Assembly: GCA_945859605.1 (NCBI GenBank)
Contig: OX243822.1
Location: forward strand, 17,622,884-17,686,883
Source: Lumbricus rubellus
Taxonomy: Eukaryota > Annelida > Clitellata > Crassiclitellata > Lumbricidae
Direction: 5' to 3'
Length of the DNA: 64,000 nt
The number at the start of each line of letters is the position of its first letter. The first letter of the stretch is position 1. Both the position numbers and the translations under genes were made by a program. The notes beneath the pieces were generated by a model, which was not told the DNA's origin, searched no databases, and saw only the letters and a list, made by a program, of their open reading frames with translations. Below are positions 24,083 to 34,788 of this stretch, piece by piece.

Positions 24083-24493
24083 TGTATGCATATGTATTAA
24101 TGCATATGTTTGCAGGAATGCATTTGTATGTATGTATGACATTTGTATGTATTATGTATCTTTGTGGACGTTGCGTTCTCACATATGTACATACATACAT
24201 ACATACATACATACATACATACATACATACATACATACATACATACATACATACATACATACATACATACATACATACATACATACATACATACATACAT
24301 ACATACATACATACATACATACACACATACATACATACATACATACATACATATGTTTTTTTTTCTTGTTGCGCGCATTTATCTGCGCGCATTTGTCTGC
24401 GCGCTTTTGTCCTGCGCGATTTTGTTACTGCGCGCAATTGTCTGCGCGCATTTGTCTGCGCGCTTTTGTCCTGCGCGCTTTTGACCGTGCACC
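23720..24493. mobile_element. Foldback element FB2 with 9-bp target duplication
   Basis: AGGCTTATG flanks it at 23711-23719 and 24494-24502. The arms begin GGCGCCGTCACAAAAGCGCG (left) and GGTGCACGGTCAAAAGCGCG (right, reverse-complemented), and consist of GCGCGCAGACAAAT-type tandem units. The core is itself an inverted pair of microsatellites: ATGT units to about 24150, then ACAT units from 24186. The end pattern GG...GTCAAAA-CGCGC is shared with FB1. It lies in intron 6 of copy A and is absent from copy B. Confidence 0.8.
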
Positions 24494-24978
24494 AGGCTTA
24501 TGATTCGAAAATGCAAAGCAGACTGCACAGAACCCACAGCCAATTCATTCAAAGCACTCTTGTGAAGAAACTGTGAATCCTTATCGAGTATGGATTTTGT
24601 TTTTAAATGTCATTGGCTATCATTGTTTTCCTTATTATAATTGTTTTGCAGGTCATGGCTGTGGCTACACTGGAGAGATGCTACAACAATGGACAGGTGT
24701 TCCGTGGAATTGTAAAGATTCGTAAAGGTGAAGCAGTTCGACTGATGATGCAGGCATCAAACATGGACAATGTCAAGGCTGTCTTTGCGCATTACCTCAA
24801 ACAGGTGAGTGACACCGCATGCAGGAGGGTGGGAGATAAAACTAAGAGGTGATGATGATGGTGATGATGGTGACGATGACGATGATGACGATGATAGTGA
24901 TGATGACATAGTCTTTTCTGATCCTTCCATTTACACTCACTTAATATGTGTAATATTATGTAGGTCTACTAAAGACTA

Positions 24979-25063
24979 CTATTCTTCAGGTCCATTATGA
25001 AGTAACAAGTTAATAATATTATTATTAACTTGTTAATCCATAATTATTGTACCTGAAGAATAT
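24979..25063. repeat. Long imperfect palindrome in copy A intron 7
   Basis: TATTCTTCAGGT and ACCTGAAGAATA bracket an inner palindrome, AACAAGTTAATAATA / TATTATTAACTTGTT. The whole can fold into one hairpin of about 40 bp stem. Confidence 0.7.
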
Positions 25064-25376
25064 TTTTGGGATAAATAAATATGAAGGAAAACATTAGATT
25101 GTTATTTTGCATTTCCTTTATACAGATTGACATTAATCTCATAATATTAACTTCCGTAATTTTCAGATTGAAGATCGGATTCCATCCTCCGATCCTTCTG
25201 CGCATGTGACTCGCCATGCAATAGAAGTCGCGATGAGTGCATGTGAAACCACACAGGTGTACAGATCAAGCACTTCCGTCTACTTTCCGATTTACCTGTC
25301 ATCTGCAATACTACTCATGGCTACTGCTTATCACTATTGGACAACGCTTACCGAGGCTTTCCTTCCAGTCGACTAA

Positions 25377-26320
25377 CGAATTTGAGTGTTCGTTGTGTTT
25401 CTGAATATTTCTGTTCTGCTGCATGAAACGTTTTCAGGGTAAATTTGGCCTATATTATGTAGACTTGTGATCATGGTTGGGATTCTGACATTTCTTTTAA
25501 GTTTTGAAACATAACTGAACAATGTGAACAATCATTGCACATTGATGTGAAGTTATTCCTTACCTACGCCTCTGGCAGGTGTGCTCGTAGACCTTCATGT
25601 ATACAGGAGTCCTGAATGTAGCCTATGTCCAGTTCGAACATTATCATAGATTAATTGTAGGGTTTAAGAACAAGCCTGGAGTCAGAAAACATATTGCATT
25701 GAATTCGGAAGTGTCTGGCAAAAATTTATTTTGACATAATTTTATTATTTTCGATGTCAACATCGTTAACTGTTGCAGACGCAAATAGGCCTAGATATAG
25801 GCTATTGCAGACTTGCGCCCATAAAACTTGTCAAACTCGCTATAATAATTGCTGAGAATAACTTCATAATCAAGACTCACATCCTACTGTCACTTCATCC
25901 TAACCTTATGTTACCTTAAGACTTAGTGTCAACGTATTAAAAACTTACCGTGACGTTTGTTTGACAAGCACAAGCGATTCGTTTATTAAGCTTAGCTTAC
26001 TGATTTAGATGGGTTTTTATCACGAAAAGAAATTCGCGCAACTTGACTTCTGCGTTTGTAAATGTCAACTTAATTAGGCCTAGTTATGTTTAGAGTTGTA
26101 ACGGGGTCCAATATGGACATTTAGGCTATTCAGTAAATGTCTGCAACGCACATGGATGCCCAAGCTTCCCAACGATGTTTCGGCAGGAGGGGCAAAAAGC
26201 GGTTCAATTTGCTAGCAGGTGCTCAAAAATGCAAAGCAGGAAATGAAGAGCATGAACATTTTTGTAGGGGTTTCTAAATATTAATTTCCCACTTTCACTT
26301 TGTGTATCATTAGTAGGCCT
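25377..26320. other. 3' flank of squalene synthase copy A, no gene seen
   Basis: AT-rich sequence that must include the 3' UTR of copy A. No clear poly(A) site could be chosen, and no other gene or element was recognised. Confidence 0.5.
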
Positions 26321-26908
26321 ATGTCTAGCAGTGGCGGCGCCAGGATTTCAGGTTTGGGGGGGCTGAAGCCCTAAGCCGAAAAAGGTAATTTTTACGAAGC
26401 GCCGAAGGCGCCAAGTTGCGAGTGCCGAAGGCACGAAGCCCATACCGACTAGGGGGTCTGGGGGAGCGTCGTAAGCTCCCCCAGCGGGGTCTGGGGCGGA
26501 GTCCCAGCCGCCAACGCATTTTTGGCTCTGTTGACCTCAACTGGAACCATTTTTATGCTCTTTGGCCAGCTATATACATGAACGATAAAATCATGAAAAC
26601 TTCAATAAGAAATCGTTTTGCAGAGTCGCAGACTACCAGTATAAGAATGTCAAGATACTATTGTAAAAGAAATGGCTTAGAAATTAAAAATGTGCTTAAT
26701 CTTTATGCTACTAGAATCACAAAAGTTGAAAGTGTAAGCCTATAGCCTAACAAGTTTATAAGTATACTGTCATGTGGGTATAGGCCTACTGTATACATAG
26801 GAAAACCCTAGGGGGCATGTCATATGTAGTGAGTTTTCCTCATTTAAAAAACTTATTCTGTGAAGGCTTAACCTATACTTTTGTGTAATTTGCAACCATT
26901 GCTTAGTC

Positions 26909-27731
26909 CAGCGGTTCTCAACCTTTTTGGTGCGGCGACCCCTTGGTAACATTTCGAAAGTTGTGACGACCCCCCTCCTACACCAAAATTATTCTAGCTA
27001 ACCCCTCGCGCCACTGCATTTTATGTCCATTGTTATGCATTTTCACTTCATAATTCGAAAACTGCTTTTGGCAATTGTGTTTCTGTTTAGTGGCAGCACT
27101 TTAAGCTGTCAAATTAACAAAATTACTCATGATTTCAGTGATCAGAGTCGTTTATTTCCTCTCCGTTGTTCAATTTTTTTACTCACACACGGTAATGATA
27201 GCATTTTCAACTGGCATCTAATCTCATTATGCTCATTATGGATAAACAGCAGATAACACTGTAGTAATTTGTAATGATATTTATGACATAGGCTATTTAT
27301 GAAACATTGGGGGATAGCCTATATAAGCAGCTCTGCTCCACCACAAATTTGGAAACCGTCTCACTCTTCCAAAATTCTCCGCCCACGTAGCCTATTGTCT
27401 TATTAAGAGACCCTACTAGCTGACAGCATGGATTGTTTGAGCAAACCGAGATTTGTTTTATTTTGGAAGAATGGTAAACGTGGAATTTAGGGCCTACATT
27501 TGAAAACTAAAATGGCAAAAATTATAATTATTAGATGCCGCAATCTACCGATTGAATTTAAAAAAGTATAAGTAAAACTTTATTTTAGGTTGCTGTAGTG
27601 TAGCGTGAAATTGCTATTACATGTGCATTTGTACATCTTTTGAAAATTTCTGAAGGCTCCAGGCGACCCCTGGCAAATCGTCAGGCGACCCCCGTAGGGG
27701 TCGCGACCCATGCACAGGTTGAGAACCGCTG
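26909..27731. mobile_element. hAT-type element nested in the larger one, 823 bp
   Basis: The ends are CAGCGGTTCTCAACCT and AGGTTGAGAACCGCTG, the well-known animal hAT (Charlie-like) end sequence. The 8-bp repeat GCTTAGTC flanks it at 26901-26908 and 27732-27739. Its interior (about 27070-27350) resembles the tandem units at 28100-28720. Confidence 0.85.
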
Positions 27732-27739
27732 GCTTAGTC

Positions 27740-28045
27740 ATTCATTCATTCATTTCAAGAATTTATATAGTGCCCCTTCAAGAAATCCACTCAGAAGAGC
27801 TCCCAGTCCAACCACGGTGAAACAAAAAAGTTTTAAGGAGCCTGTAGAACACTGATAAGTCAACTCTATTTAGCAAGCGCATCTGCATCGGCCGGGAGAC
27901 TATTCCAGACAGAAGGACCTACAACTGAGAAAGCACGACGCTGACAAGTTGATGTTTCAACACGTGGGACCAAAAGCTTACCGCTAGAGGCAGAGCGAAG
28001 GGCTTTGCGAGCCAGGACAGCAGACTCATCCCTCTGCTAGACTAG
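27740..28045 (+). repeat. Dispersed repeat, SINE-like family 2
   Basis: It starts TTCATTCATTCATT and TTTATATAGTGCCCCTTC and contains GACTATTCCAGACAGAAGG. Related to 4915 and 9470. Confidence 0.5.
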
Positions 28046-28094
28046 TGTTGAGCCACTAGCAGAGATAGCCTATGAGTTTTGAGGGAGGAGATAT

Positions 28095-28720
28095 GCTCCT
28101 CCCCATTATCGAAATGTTTTTTTTAATTTCCACGCTGCAATGGTAGCATTTTTGACTGTCATTATAGCGAAAATACTCATCAGTTCAGTGCTGATACGAC
28201 TTCAAAAGTGTCTCCCCCAATTGCTTAAATCTGTCAAATTTTCTAACAGTAGGCTACCTGTTATGGTATTATTTTGAACTGTCATCACAGCAGAATCTCT
28301 CATAATTTTCATTGCTGAAAGACATGGTTTAGGAGTTCAATTAATACCCCTCCCCATTTTATCTAAATACCTCATAATCTTAGTGCTGATAGTCGTGGTT
28401 TGTGACTTCAGAAAGTGCCCCTCCTGTTGTTTAAATCTCCACAGTGTAAAGGTAACATTTTAAGCTGTCATCTCAATAAATTTCTCATAATTTCGTTGCT
28501 GAAAGAACTGGTTTAGAGTTCAATAAAATATGTCTCCACCACGCTTAAATGTTTGAATTTCCTCACTGCAAGGGTAGCATTTTAAGATGTCGTCTTAACA
28601 AAATTGCTCATCATTGATAAGCAATGGATAACACTGTACATGTAGCAATTTATAATGATATATCTGAAATATTTATGAAATATTTGGGTTGGCCTACACT
28701 TAAGCATCTCCGAGGTTCCG
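28095..28720. repeat. Degenerate ~130-bp tandem repeat
   Basis: About four units share the order: GCAA-GGTAGCATTTT, TGTCAT, CTCATAATTT, TGCTGA, then a CCCCTCC tract and TTAAAT. The same order is seen inside the nested hAT element at 27070-27260. Confidence 0.6.
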
Positions 28721-29624
28721 TCCCCCAACCACAAACAGGCCCGGCATTAGGGTAAGGCGAACGAGTCTGTAGCCGCCGTGGGCCCTGCGCTTTCAGGTCC
28801 TCGCGCTACTCGCCTTAATTTTTACTGTGATGATATTGGCAGCTTTAATCGCTTGGCAGCATTAATTAATAGCCTACTGGGGTGATTTTGCCAAGTGAAA
28901 GTGATTGGGTGTGTTGGAAAAGATTCCGAAAGAGCGAGTCTGCAAATAAAGCGAGTCACAACTAGGCCTACTAGTGTACATGCAGACTAGGTCTGGACTG
29001 AAAGTGAGACGGGTCTGTCAGGGTCTGCGACCCGGCGTTGATTTTCGTGATCTGCTGGTGCCGAGTATCAGTCGGGAAGCAAGTTTAACAATTTTTGAGA
29101 AAACAACTAAAAACACAGGTCGTCAGATAGGCTACAATAAATAGGTAAAAATGGTATGATTTTGAAATTTTATGAGCAAATGACTAAAAAAAGGTCGTGA
29201 GGTAAAAAAAATGGGTGAAATTTGTACAATTTTGGGCGAATGACCAAAAAAGATCGTCAGAAAATTCTCTGCTCAACGGCTTCGGTTCGTCCGCCACAGT
29301 CAGACCCGGCAACTTTCCCAAACCACTTTCAGCCCTGGGCTATGCCTACCGGTAGAATTCGAGTTTTCTAGACTATTAAAGCCTATGGTATAAGCTTACA
29401 GTGCCTTATTGACAGGAAATCAACTTCGCAAATGCTATGCTTGAGAACCCTTTTCAGAGAATCGCTTGCTGCATTGGGCCCCGCATACCCTAGGGCCGGG
29501 CTTGACTACAAACTTGTGGAACGTCCCCATGGCATTTCCCCCAAGTCTCCCCATGAGTGCTGCTGCCAATTGAAACCCCATTTCGTATGTGATGGTACAG
29601 GACTAGCTGGGGGCTGGAATTCCG

Positions 29625-29870
29625 AACTGGCGGGATGAAGGAGGCTGAGGTCTGGACCGGTCTGGAGGATGAAAGGGGCTGAAAGTCCGAACTGGCGAGA
29701 TGAAGGGGCTGAGATCCGGACCGGTCTGGAGGAGTGAAGGGTTGAAAGTCCGAACTAGCGGGAGGAAGGAGGCTGAGGTCCGGAGCGGTCTGGAGGATGG
29801 AGGGGGCTGAAAGTCCGAACTAGCGAGAGGAAGGGGGCTGAGGTCCGGATTGTTCTGAATCCGGGCTGGA
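29625..29870. repeat. ~62-bp GC-rich tandem repeat
   Basis: About four units carry GGGGCTGAAAGTCCGAACT followed by GGAGGCTGAGGTCCGGA. It lies inside the large hAT element. Confidence 0.8.
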
Positions 29871-30794
29871 GGGGGAAGGGCTGGATCCACCAGGACAATT
29901 TTGAATTTTGAATTTCGCCACAATAACATAGTTGATTTCGGTGCCGTTGGTCGTTGTCAAGTTTCCTTATTGCGAAGAAAGCGTTAGGCCTATAGACAAT
30001 TTCGGCTTTTTCGTTTGGGGGGGCTGAGCCACGTTTAGGGGGGGGCTTAGCCCCCCTAGCCCCCCCTGGCGCCGCCACTGATGTCTAGTTCTTTGGTGCA
30101 AAAATGTGTCAACAAGCAAAGCCAAAAAAAGCCTATTTATATAAATAGATCTCAATTTTCCTGGGAGCTCCAAGGCAACGCAATTTCTTTAGCATGTCTA
30201 GTTGCAGACGCAAATAGATATAATGCAGACGTGCGCCCCTGAAACTTGTCAAACTGACTAAAAATGGTTACCATTTGACTGGCTTAATACTGCAATAATG
30301 ATGACTACTTTGTATTTACTATTATCAAAATAATTTTTTTTATTAAGAACCACTATATTCTAGTGTCGGGGTTGCGTCGTTGATCAAGCCCGGCAAAGTA
30401 CGATGGCATTGAGAAGAGTCTGAAAAGATTATACTCCTCCATGTCAACGAGATAGAACAGCGCCGGATCAAGAAGGAGCTGGAGTTAGAAGAAATTACAG
30501 AAGTTGGTGAAAATAATATTATGAGGCAAGAACAGTAAGTTAACCTTTAGTGAAATGCACATGAGGCAACTCAGGAGAGTTCAGCCGACGATTGGAGGTA
30601 ACAATAACGGGCCATTCAAGGCAAGAGCAGGGTTGAAACAGCATCCGTGCTTAACAATAATTTTACACTATTTTATCCAGTTCACTTGGTTGTCATGCCT
30701 ATCTTAGTCCTTCCCGAAGTTCCCGTGCAGATCTGCACAGCGGGAAACGCAGTTTCTCCACTCCACGTTGTTCATAATCATGCCTAATTGCTTA

Positions 30795-31025
30795 TGATGA
30801 TGATGGTTCTCTGCCCGAAGGCAGGTTCATTGGCTTTACGACCCTGGGGATGAGATGAGTGAGGTGGTTTCCCTTTGCCTTCCCCACAGACAATGATGGG
30901 TAAGCAAGTTGCTCCCAAGGTCGGTCCGCAGCAGCTTGCGCCACCGCGTCCCACACGTGCTAGCCCGAGATATCTAAATATCTAAATGTCAACTCCCAGC
31001 CCGGGGCTTGAACCGCAGTCCTTTT
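30795..31025 (-). repeat. Possible tRNA-related repeat
   Basis: On the - strand GGACTGCGGTTCAAGCCCC resembles a pol III B box with GGGACGCGGTGGC further on, and GATGATGATGG lies at the other end. No cloverleaf was closed. Confidence 0.4.
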
Positions 31026-31116
31026 TTAGTTGAGAAGACACAGTTCTATAAACATACAATGTATTCAGCTAATAATAATAATAATTAACCAGCATGCAGT
31101 ATTATTATTACAACAA

Positions 31117-31126
31117 CAACTACTAT

Positions 31127-31187
<61 letters not shown>

Positions 31188-31188
31188 G

Positions 31189-31241
<53 letters not shown>

Positions 31242-31243
31242 GT
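31117..31243. repeat. (CTA)n trinucleotide repeat
   Basis: About 40 ACT units with a single TGCTAC interruption. Confidence 0.95.
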
Positions 31244-31526
31244 CATGTTATGTTATTGAAAGGCTACCCCTTTTTCAAATTGGGCAAAGTGTTAACGAAA
31301 GAGCCCGTGAAGGCCACAGCGTTAAAGCGCTGAATAGGCCTAGTAGTTAAAAGTCTTTGGAAGAGAAAGGACGTCTCTCTCAGATCGTCCGACGCCTGTG
31401 ACAAGTGACGACCTAAATCAGTTAACAAAGCATTGTTATTGACAACGCTTTTTAGGATGACAGCTTGAGGTTTTAGAAGCTTTTTTTTGGGGGGGGGGGT
31501 ACCTAAGGTACCCTAACGCCGGCACT

Positions 31527-31885
31527 GTATGTATGTATGTATGTATGTATGTATGTATGTATGTATGTATGTATGTATGTATGTATGTATGTATGTATGT
31601 ATGTATGTATATATGTATTTATGTATGTATGTGTGTATGTACGTATGTATGTATGTATGCATGTATGTATGTATGTATGTATGTATGTATGTATGTATGT
31701 ATGTATGTATGTATGTATGTATGTATGTATGTATGTATGTATGTATATATGTATGTATGTATGTATGTATGTACGGTATGTATGAATGTATGTATGTATG
31801 TATGTATGTATGTGTGTACTGTGTATGTATGTATGTATGTATGTATGTATGTATGTATGTATGTATGTATGTATGTATATATGTA
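31527..31885. repeat. (ATGT)n tetranucleotide repeat
   Basis: About 350 bases of TATG units with a few GTGT, TATA and GTAC variants. The Met-Tyr-Val-Cys frames are artefacts. Confidence 0.95.
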
Positions 31886-32060
31886 CGATTGTACGTGCAC
31901 ATAACCCGACATCTAATAACGTGCTCTGCAATATCTGATTGAGAAATGCATTTGATTAGGCCTGCTCATTCCACTTAGGCCTAACTCATCTAGACTCTAC
32001 TTTTAAATGAAAGTCTCTTAGGTTATATTTCCACTTATATGTATATAAATTTACTAACCC

Positions 32061-32163
32061 TACAGATGCCGTTGTTGGAAAGGGCTTTGCCGCCCGCTCC
32101 AATCTTATATTTGAGCAGAGCATAAACTTCTTCCGGGTGTTTCCAAGACCTCACGAGTTCCAT
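32061..32163 (-). pseudogene. Isolated squalene synthase exon 1, relic 1
   Basis: The - strand frame from an ATG at 32163 reads [20 protein letters not shown], closely matching exon 1 of copies A and B, and runs open to a possible GTTAGT donor near 32058. No exon 2 follows on the - strand. It carries homologous 5' flank, including a CCAAT motif at 32512. It is a duplicated promoter and first exon without a gene body. Transcription is untested. Confidence 0.8.
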
Positions 32164-32499
32164 GGACGCGAAAAGGAGCAGGTATGGTCAGGCAAGTAGG
32201 CGAAGCAACAAAGGCTACGTATAAAATCTGTTGCTTACATGTGAATATCACCTATCTTCACCCAGCCATGTCAACGCAGTGCATGAGACATTTTCTGCAA
32301 TACACTATCAAACGACAAAGAGGCAACATCTAGGCTTTTTAAATTAATTAAACTGGTGTGAATGGTTCAAGGTCCTCTCATGACGTAGAATTGGACAGCC
32401 CAGCTAAACTATTCATTGCGTCATGGCACATGACATGTTCGTCATCTGATGGGGTGTGAAAAGAAAAACCGATCCTGCTGGAGGCTTCAATAGCACACG

Positions 32500-32545
32500 T
32501 ACTCGTCTCAGCCAATCAGTGACCGGTTTCGTTTCACCTGAAAAA
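32500..32545 (-). promoter_or_regulatory. CCAAT-containing block shared by relic and copy B promoters
   Basis: GCCAATCAGTGACCGGTTTC here matches CCCAATCAGAGACCGCCTTC at about 42890-42910, upstream of copy B. In each case the block lies a few hundred bases 5' of an exon 1. CCAAT boxes (NF-Y sites) act with SREBP in vertebrate squalene synthase promoters; the same role here is inference. Confidence 0.5.
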
Positions 32546-32554
32546 AACTACGCA

Positions 32555-32632
32555 AGGACTTTGCCTCCCGCTTCAGTTTTATATTATTTGAGCAGGGCAT
32601 AAACTTATTCCGGGTGTTTCAAAGACCTCCAT
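32555..32632 (-). pseudogene. Isolated squalene synthase exon 1, relic 2 (decayed)
   Basis: The - strand sequence from ATG at 32632 aligns with exon 1 but has lost bases after the start. The glutamate pair after the HPE motif has become GAATAAG, which introduces a stop. Confidence 0.7.
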
Positions 32633-32753
32633 GGATGCGGACACCGATCAGGATCATCAGGTAGACCTATCGTCAGACAGGTACACAGAATAACGAAGGC
32701 TGCAGTTAATGCCTGTCGCCTGCAATAAGACTTTCACCAACACCACCCAACCA

Positions 32754-33046
32754 CATGGGCGGAGACGTAGGGGGAACAGGGGGACGACCCATACATTTGT
32801 CTAACCCCCCCCCAATCGTTGACCGCCAGGACTAAAAAAAGGTCATCAAATTTTTGGCGGTGAAAATATAATTTTTTTGAAGTTTTGGCCAGATGACTAA
32901 AAAAAGGTCGTCAGAAATTTTTTCGGCGAAAGATGGAAACTTTTTTCGACACTCAGCCATTCGTCCCTAAAAAATCTCGCGTCTTTCCTTCGGTTACTCG
33001 TTCGTCCTCCCCCCATCCACAAGTCTCGCCCAGGTTTCCGCCCATG
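32754..33046. mobile_element. hAT-type MITE, 293 bp
   Basis: The ends are CATGGGCGGA and TCCGCCCATG. The 8-bp repeat CCCAACCA flanks it at 32746-32753 and 33047-33054. It contains two copies of a CTAAAAAAAGGTCGTCA-like motif, also seen near 12485, 29190 and 37725. Confidence 0.8.
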
Positions 33047-33424
33047 CCCAACCACATTCACTCTACATATACTGTATATGAGACATCTGCTGCACTTCAG
33101 TTTCGACTTAACGCATGACTCCAAGGCTACAGATTTTTGAATTGGTGTGATTGGTGCGGTGTAAGCCTGTCCTTAAAACGAACCTGGTGTTATAATAGGC
33201 TGAGTTTAGGCTACACTTGTTGGACAGATCATCTCGTCGATTTACTGCGACATCATACGTCCAAGCGCCGTCATTCTGACTGCGTTTATTCTAGACGTTT
33301 CTGGCGAACGTTCACCCTAAGAAAGATTTTTCTCCCTTCCCCATGCACCCAGAAAAATTTAACAGCTGCTCTCTCTTTTTCCTCTCCCTCTCTTTCTCTA
33401 CCTATCGATTTCCTCTCTCTCTTT

Positions 33425-33449
33425 CTCTATCTATCTATCTGTCTATCTG

Positions 33450-33514
<65 letters not shown>

Positions 33515-33530
33515 ATATCTTTCTCCATCT
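33425..33530. repeat. (ATCT)n tetranucleotide repeat
   Basis: About 25 CTAT units in a CT-rich context. Confidence 0.95.
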
Positions 33531-33626
33531 ATCTATCTCTCACCCTCTCTCAGCACCCCCTCTTTCTCTCTCTTGTGGCGGAATCACGCAATTGCTGAAT
33601 GAGGGTGAGCTATGTTTTGGCTTAGG

Positions 33627-33981
33627 AGTGGTTCCCAACCCGTGGCCCGCGGGCCTAAAGTGGCCCGACAGGCCTAAAAAATGGCCCGAATCTCTCAAAG
33701 AATTTTAAAAATATATGAAAAAATTGACAAATTGACAATTCGAACAGGATAGAACACGTCATTATTTTCTGTTACAAATTATTTCATTCTGACGTCTATA
33801 AATAGCACCAAGCATTCTATTTTTTTAAATTCAGTTACAACAAATTTAGACTTTTAATTAATTAAATTTTACCCTTTTGGCCACCTCCCTAATGTTCTTC
33901 AACTAAGAAAAAGTGGCCAAAAAAGTGTCATTTAACTTAGGAAAAGTAGCCCTGAAGTTTAAAAAAAGGTTGGGAACCACT
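33627..33981. mobile_element. hAT-type MITE, 355 bp
   Basis: The ends are AGTGGTTCCCAACC and GGTTGGGAACCACT. The 8-bp repeat GGCTTAGG flanks it at 33619-33626 and 33982-33989. The interior is AT-rich and non-coding. Confidence 0.85.
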
Positions 33982-34788
33982 GGCTTAGGGTAGGCCTATA
34001 AATTCTTCCCTGGACGCAAAAAACAAACATGGCCCACGAATTGAAAACCCTCCCGTCCAGAAGCGATTCGCTAAACACTGTAATATAGCTGTTGAACACT
34101 ATGTAAACTGCATAACTGTAAACTGTCTTGCAATGGTTAAGGTAGTCGGCTTGATATGCAAACCTCGTATACTTTATCAAATATTATTAAACCCATAACA
34201 GAAAGTTGTTGTCAACGATCGTACTGTGACAGTTTTGAGCGCAGCACACGAGCAATGTAACATATTTATTGCCATCTCTTTGTCCCGTGTTGGCCTAAGT
34301 ACTCTATTATCTGGCGAAAAAAATAGTTCAAAGCGTCAGGGTGTGTAAAAAAAGTCATACTGCAAAGAACAGCTTAAACCTTTGTAACTATTTATGTGTT
34401 TGCGTGTGTGTACGGTAGGTATAAGACTCTACATCAAGCCAGTGTGTGTGTGTGCATGCGCGCGTGTGTGTAGGCCTATGGCTACATGTATGCTTGTGTC
34501 TGTATGCCTGGTTTTGCATCAGTTTGTGTGCATGTGTGTGTATGGATACATGTATGCTTGTGTCTACATGCCTGGTTTTACATCACTTTGTGTGTGTGCG
34601 TGCGTGTGTGTTTGTCGAGTAAACACCCCCTCCGAATCCCCCCCAAAACCTCTGGCTATGGCCTTGCCATCGACGACGACGACCGAACGACCCGCATTCA
34701 TCTAAAGGAATGTGTAAAGAACCACGAGAGGCGAACGAGGTTAGACATTAGACAAGCGACACATTTACACAATGAATGCTCAAATTCG

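Larger units (their letters stand above)
20135..25376 (+). pseudogene. FDFT1: Squalene synthase copy A, frameshifted in exon 2
   Basis: Exons: 20135-20236, 20516-20614, 21023-21206, 21476-21604, 22059-22250, 23020-23196, 24652-24804, 25167-25376. The family condenses two farnesyl diphosphates to squalene at the ER using NADPH. Seen: [12 protein letters not shown] start, DTVEDDM (first Asp motif), [22 protein letters not shown] (second Asp motif), intact FNFCAIPQ, and a C-terminal membrane anchor ending LPVD. Exon 2 is 99 nt against 98 in copy B. The extra base follows TTTGCGTA and gives TTT GCG TAA, a stop. Exon 3 also has a weak donor, GTCTGT. A GTAATG at 20581 could act as a frame-restoring donor with loss of 11 residues. 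It is therefore a pseudogene, or a gene with a shortened exon 2. Confidence 0.85.
26329..30080. mobile_element. Large hAT-type element, 3.75 kb, with nested insertions
   Basis: It begins CAGTGGCGGCGCCAGG and ends CCTGGCGCCGCCACTG. The 8-bp repeat ATGTCTAG flanks it exactly at 26321-26328 and 30081-30088. Subterminal sequence is G-rich or C-rich (GGGGGGGCTGAAGCCC / GGGCTTAGCCCCCC). No transposase frame was found. The interior holds another hAT element (26909-27731), a dispersed repeat and two tandem arrays, so it is a non-autonomous, heavily invaded copy. Confidence 0.8.

Noticed and set aside
23880..24440. Met-Tyr-Val-Cys and Thr-Tyr-Ile-His repeat proteins
   Set aside because: Each is an (ATGT)n or (ACAT)n microsatellite, open in all frames, inside a foldback element. 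The same applies to 31503-31942.
26416..26745. 109-residue frame as a hAT transposase fragment
   Set aside because: It starts in the GC-rich subterminal repeat, and I see no hAT dimerisation or catalytic motif.
28995..29335. Second complete copy of the CAGGGCTGAAAG hAT MITE
   Set aside because: The right end is clear but the left end is decayed and no 8-bp duplication can be shown, so it is mentioned only as a relative.
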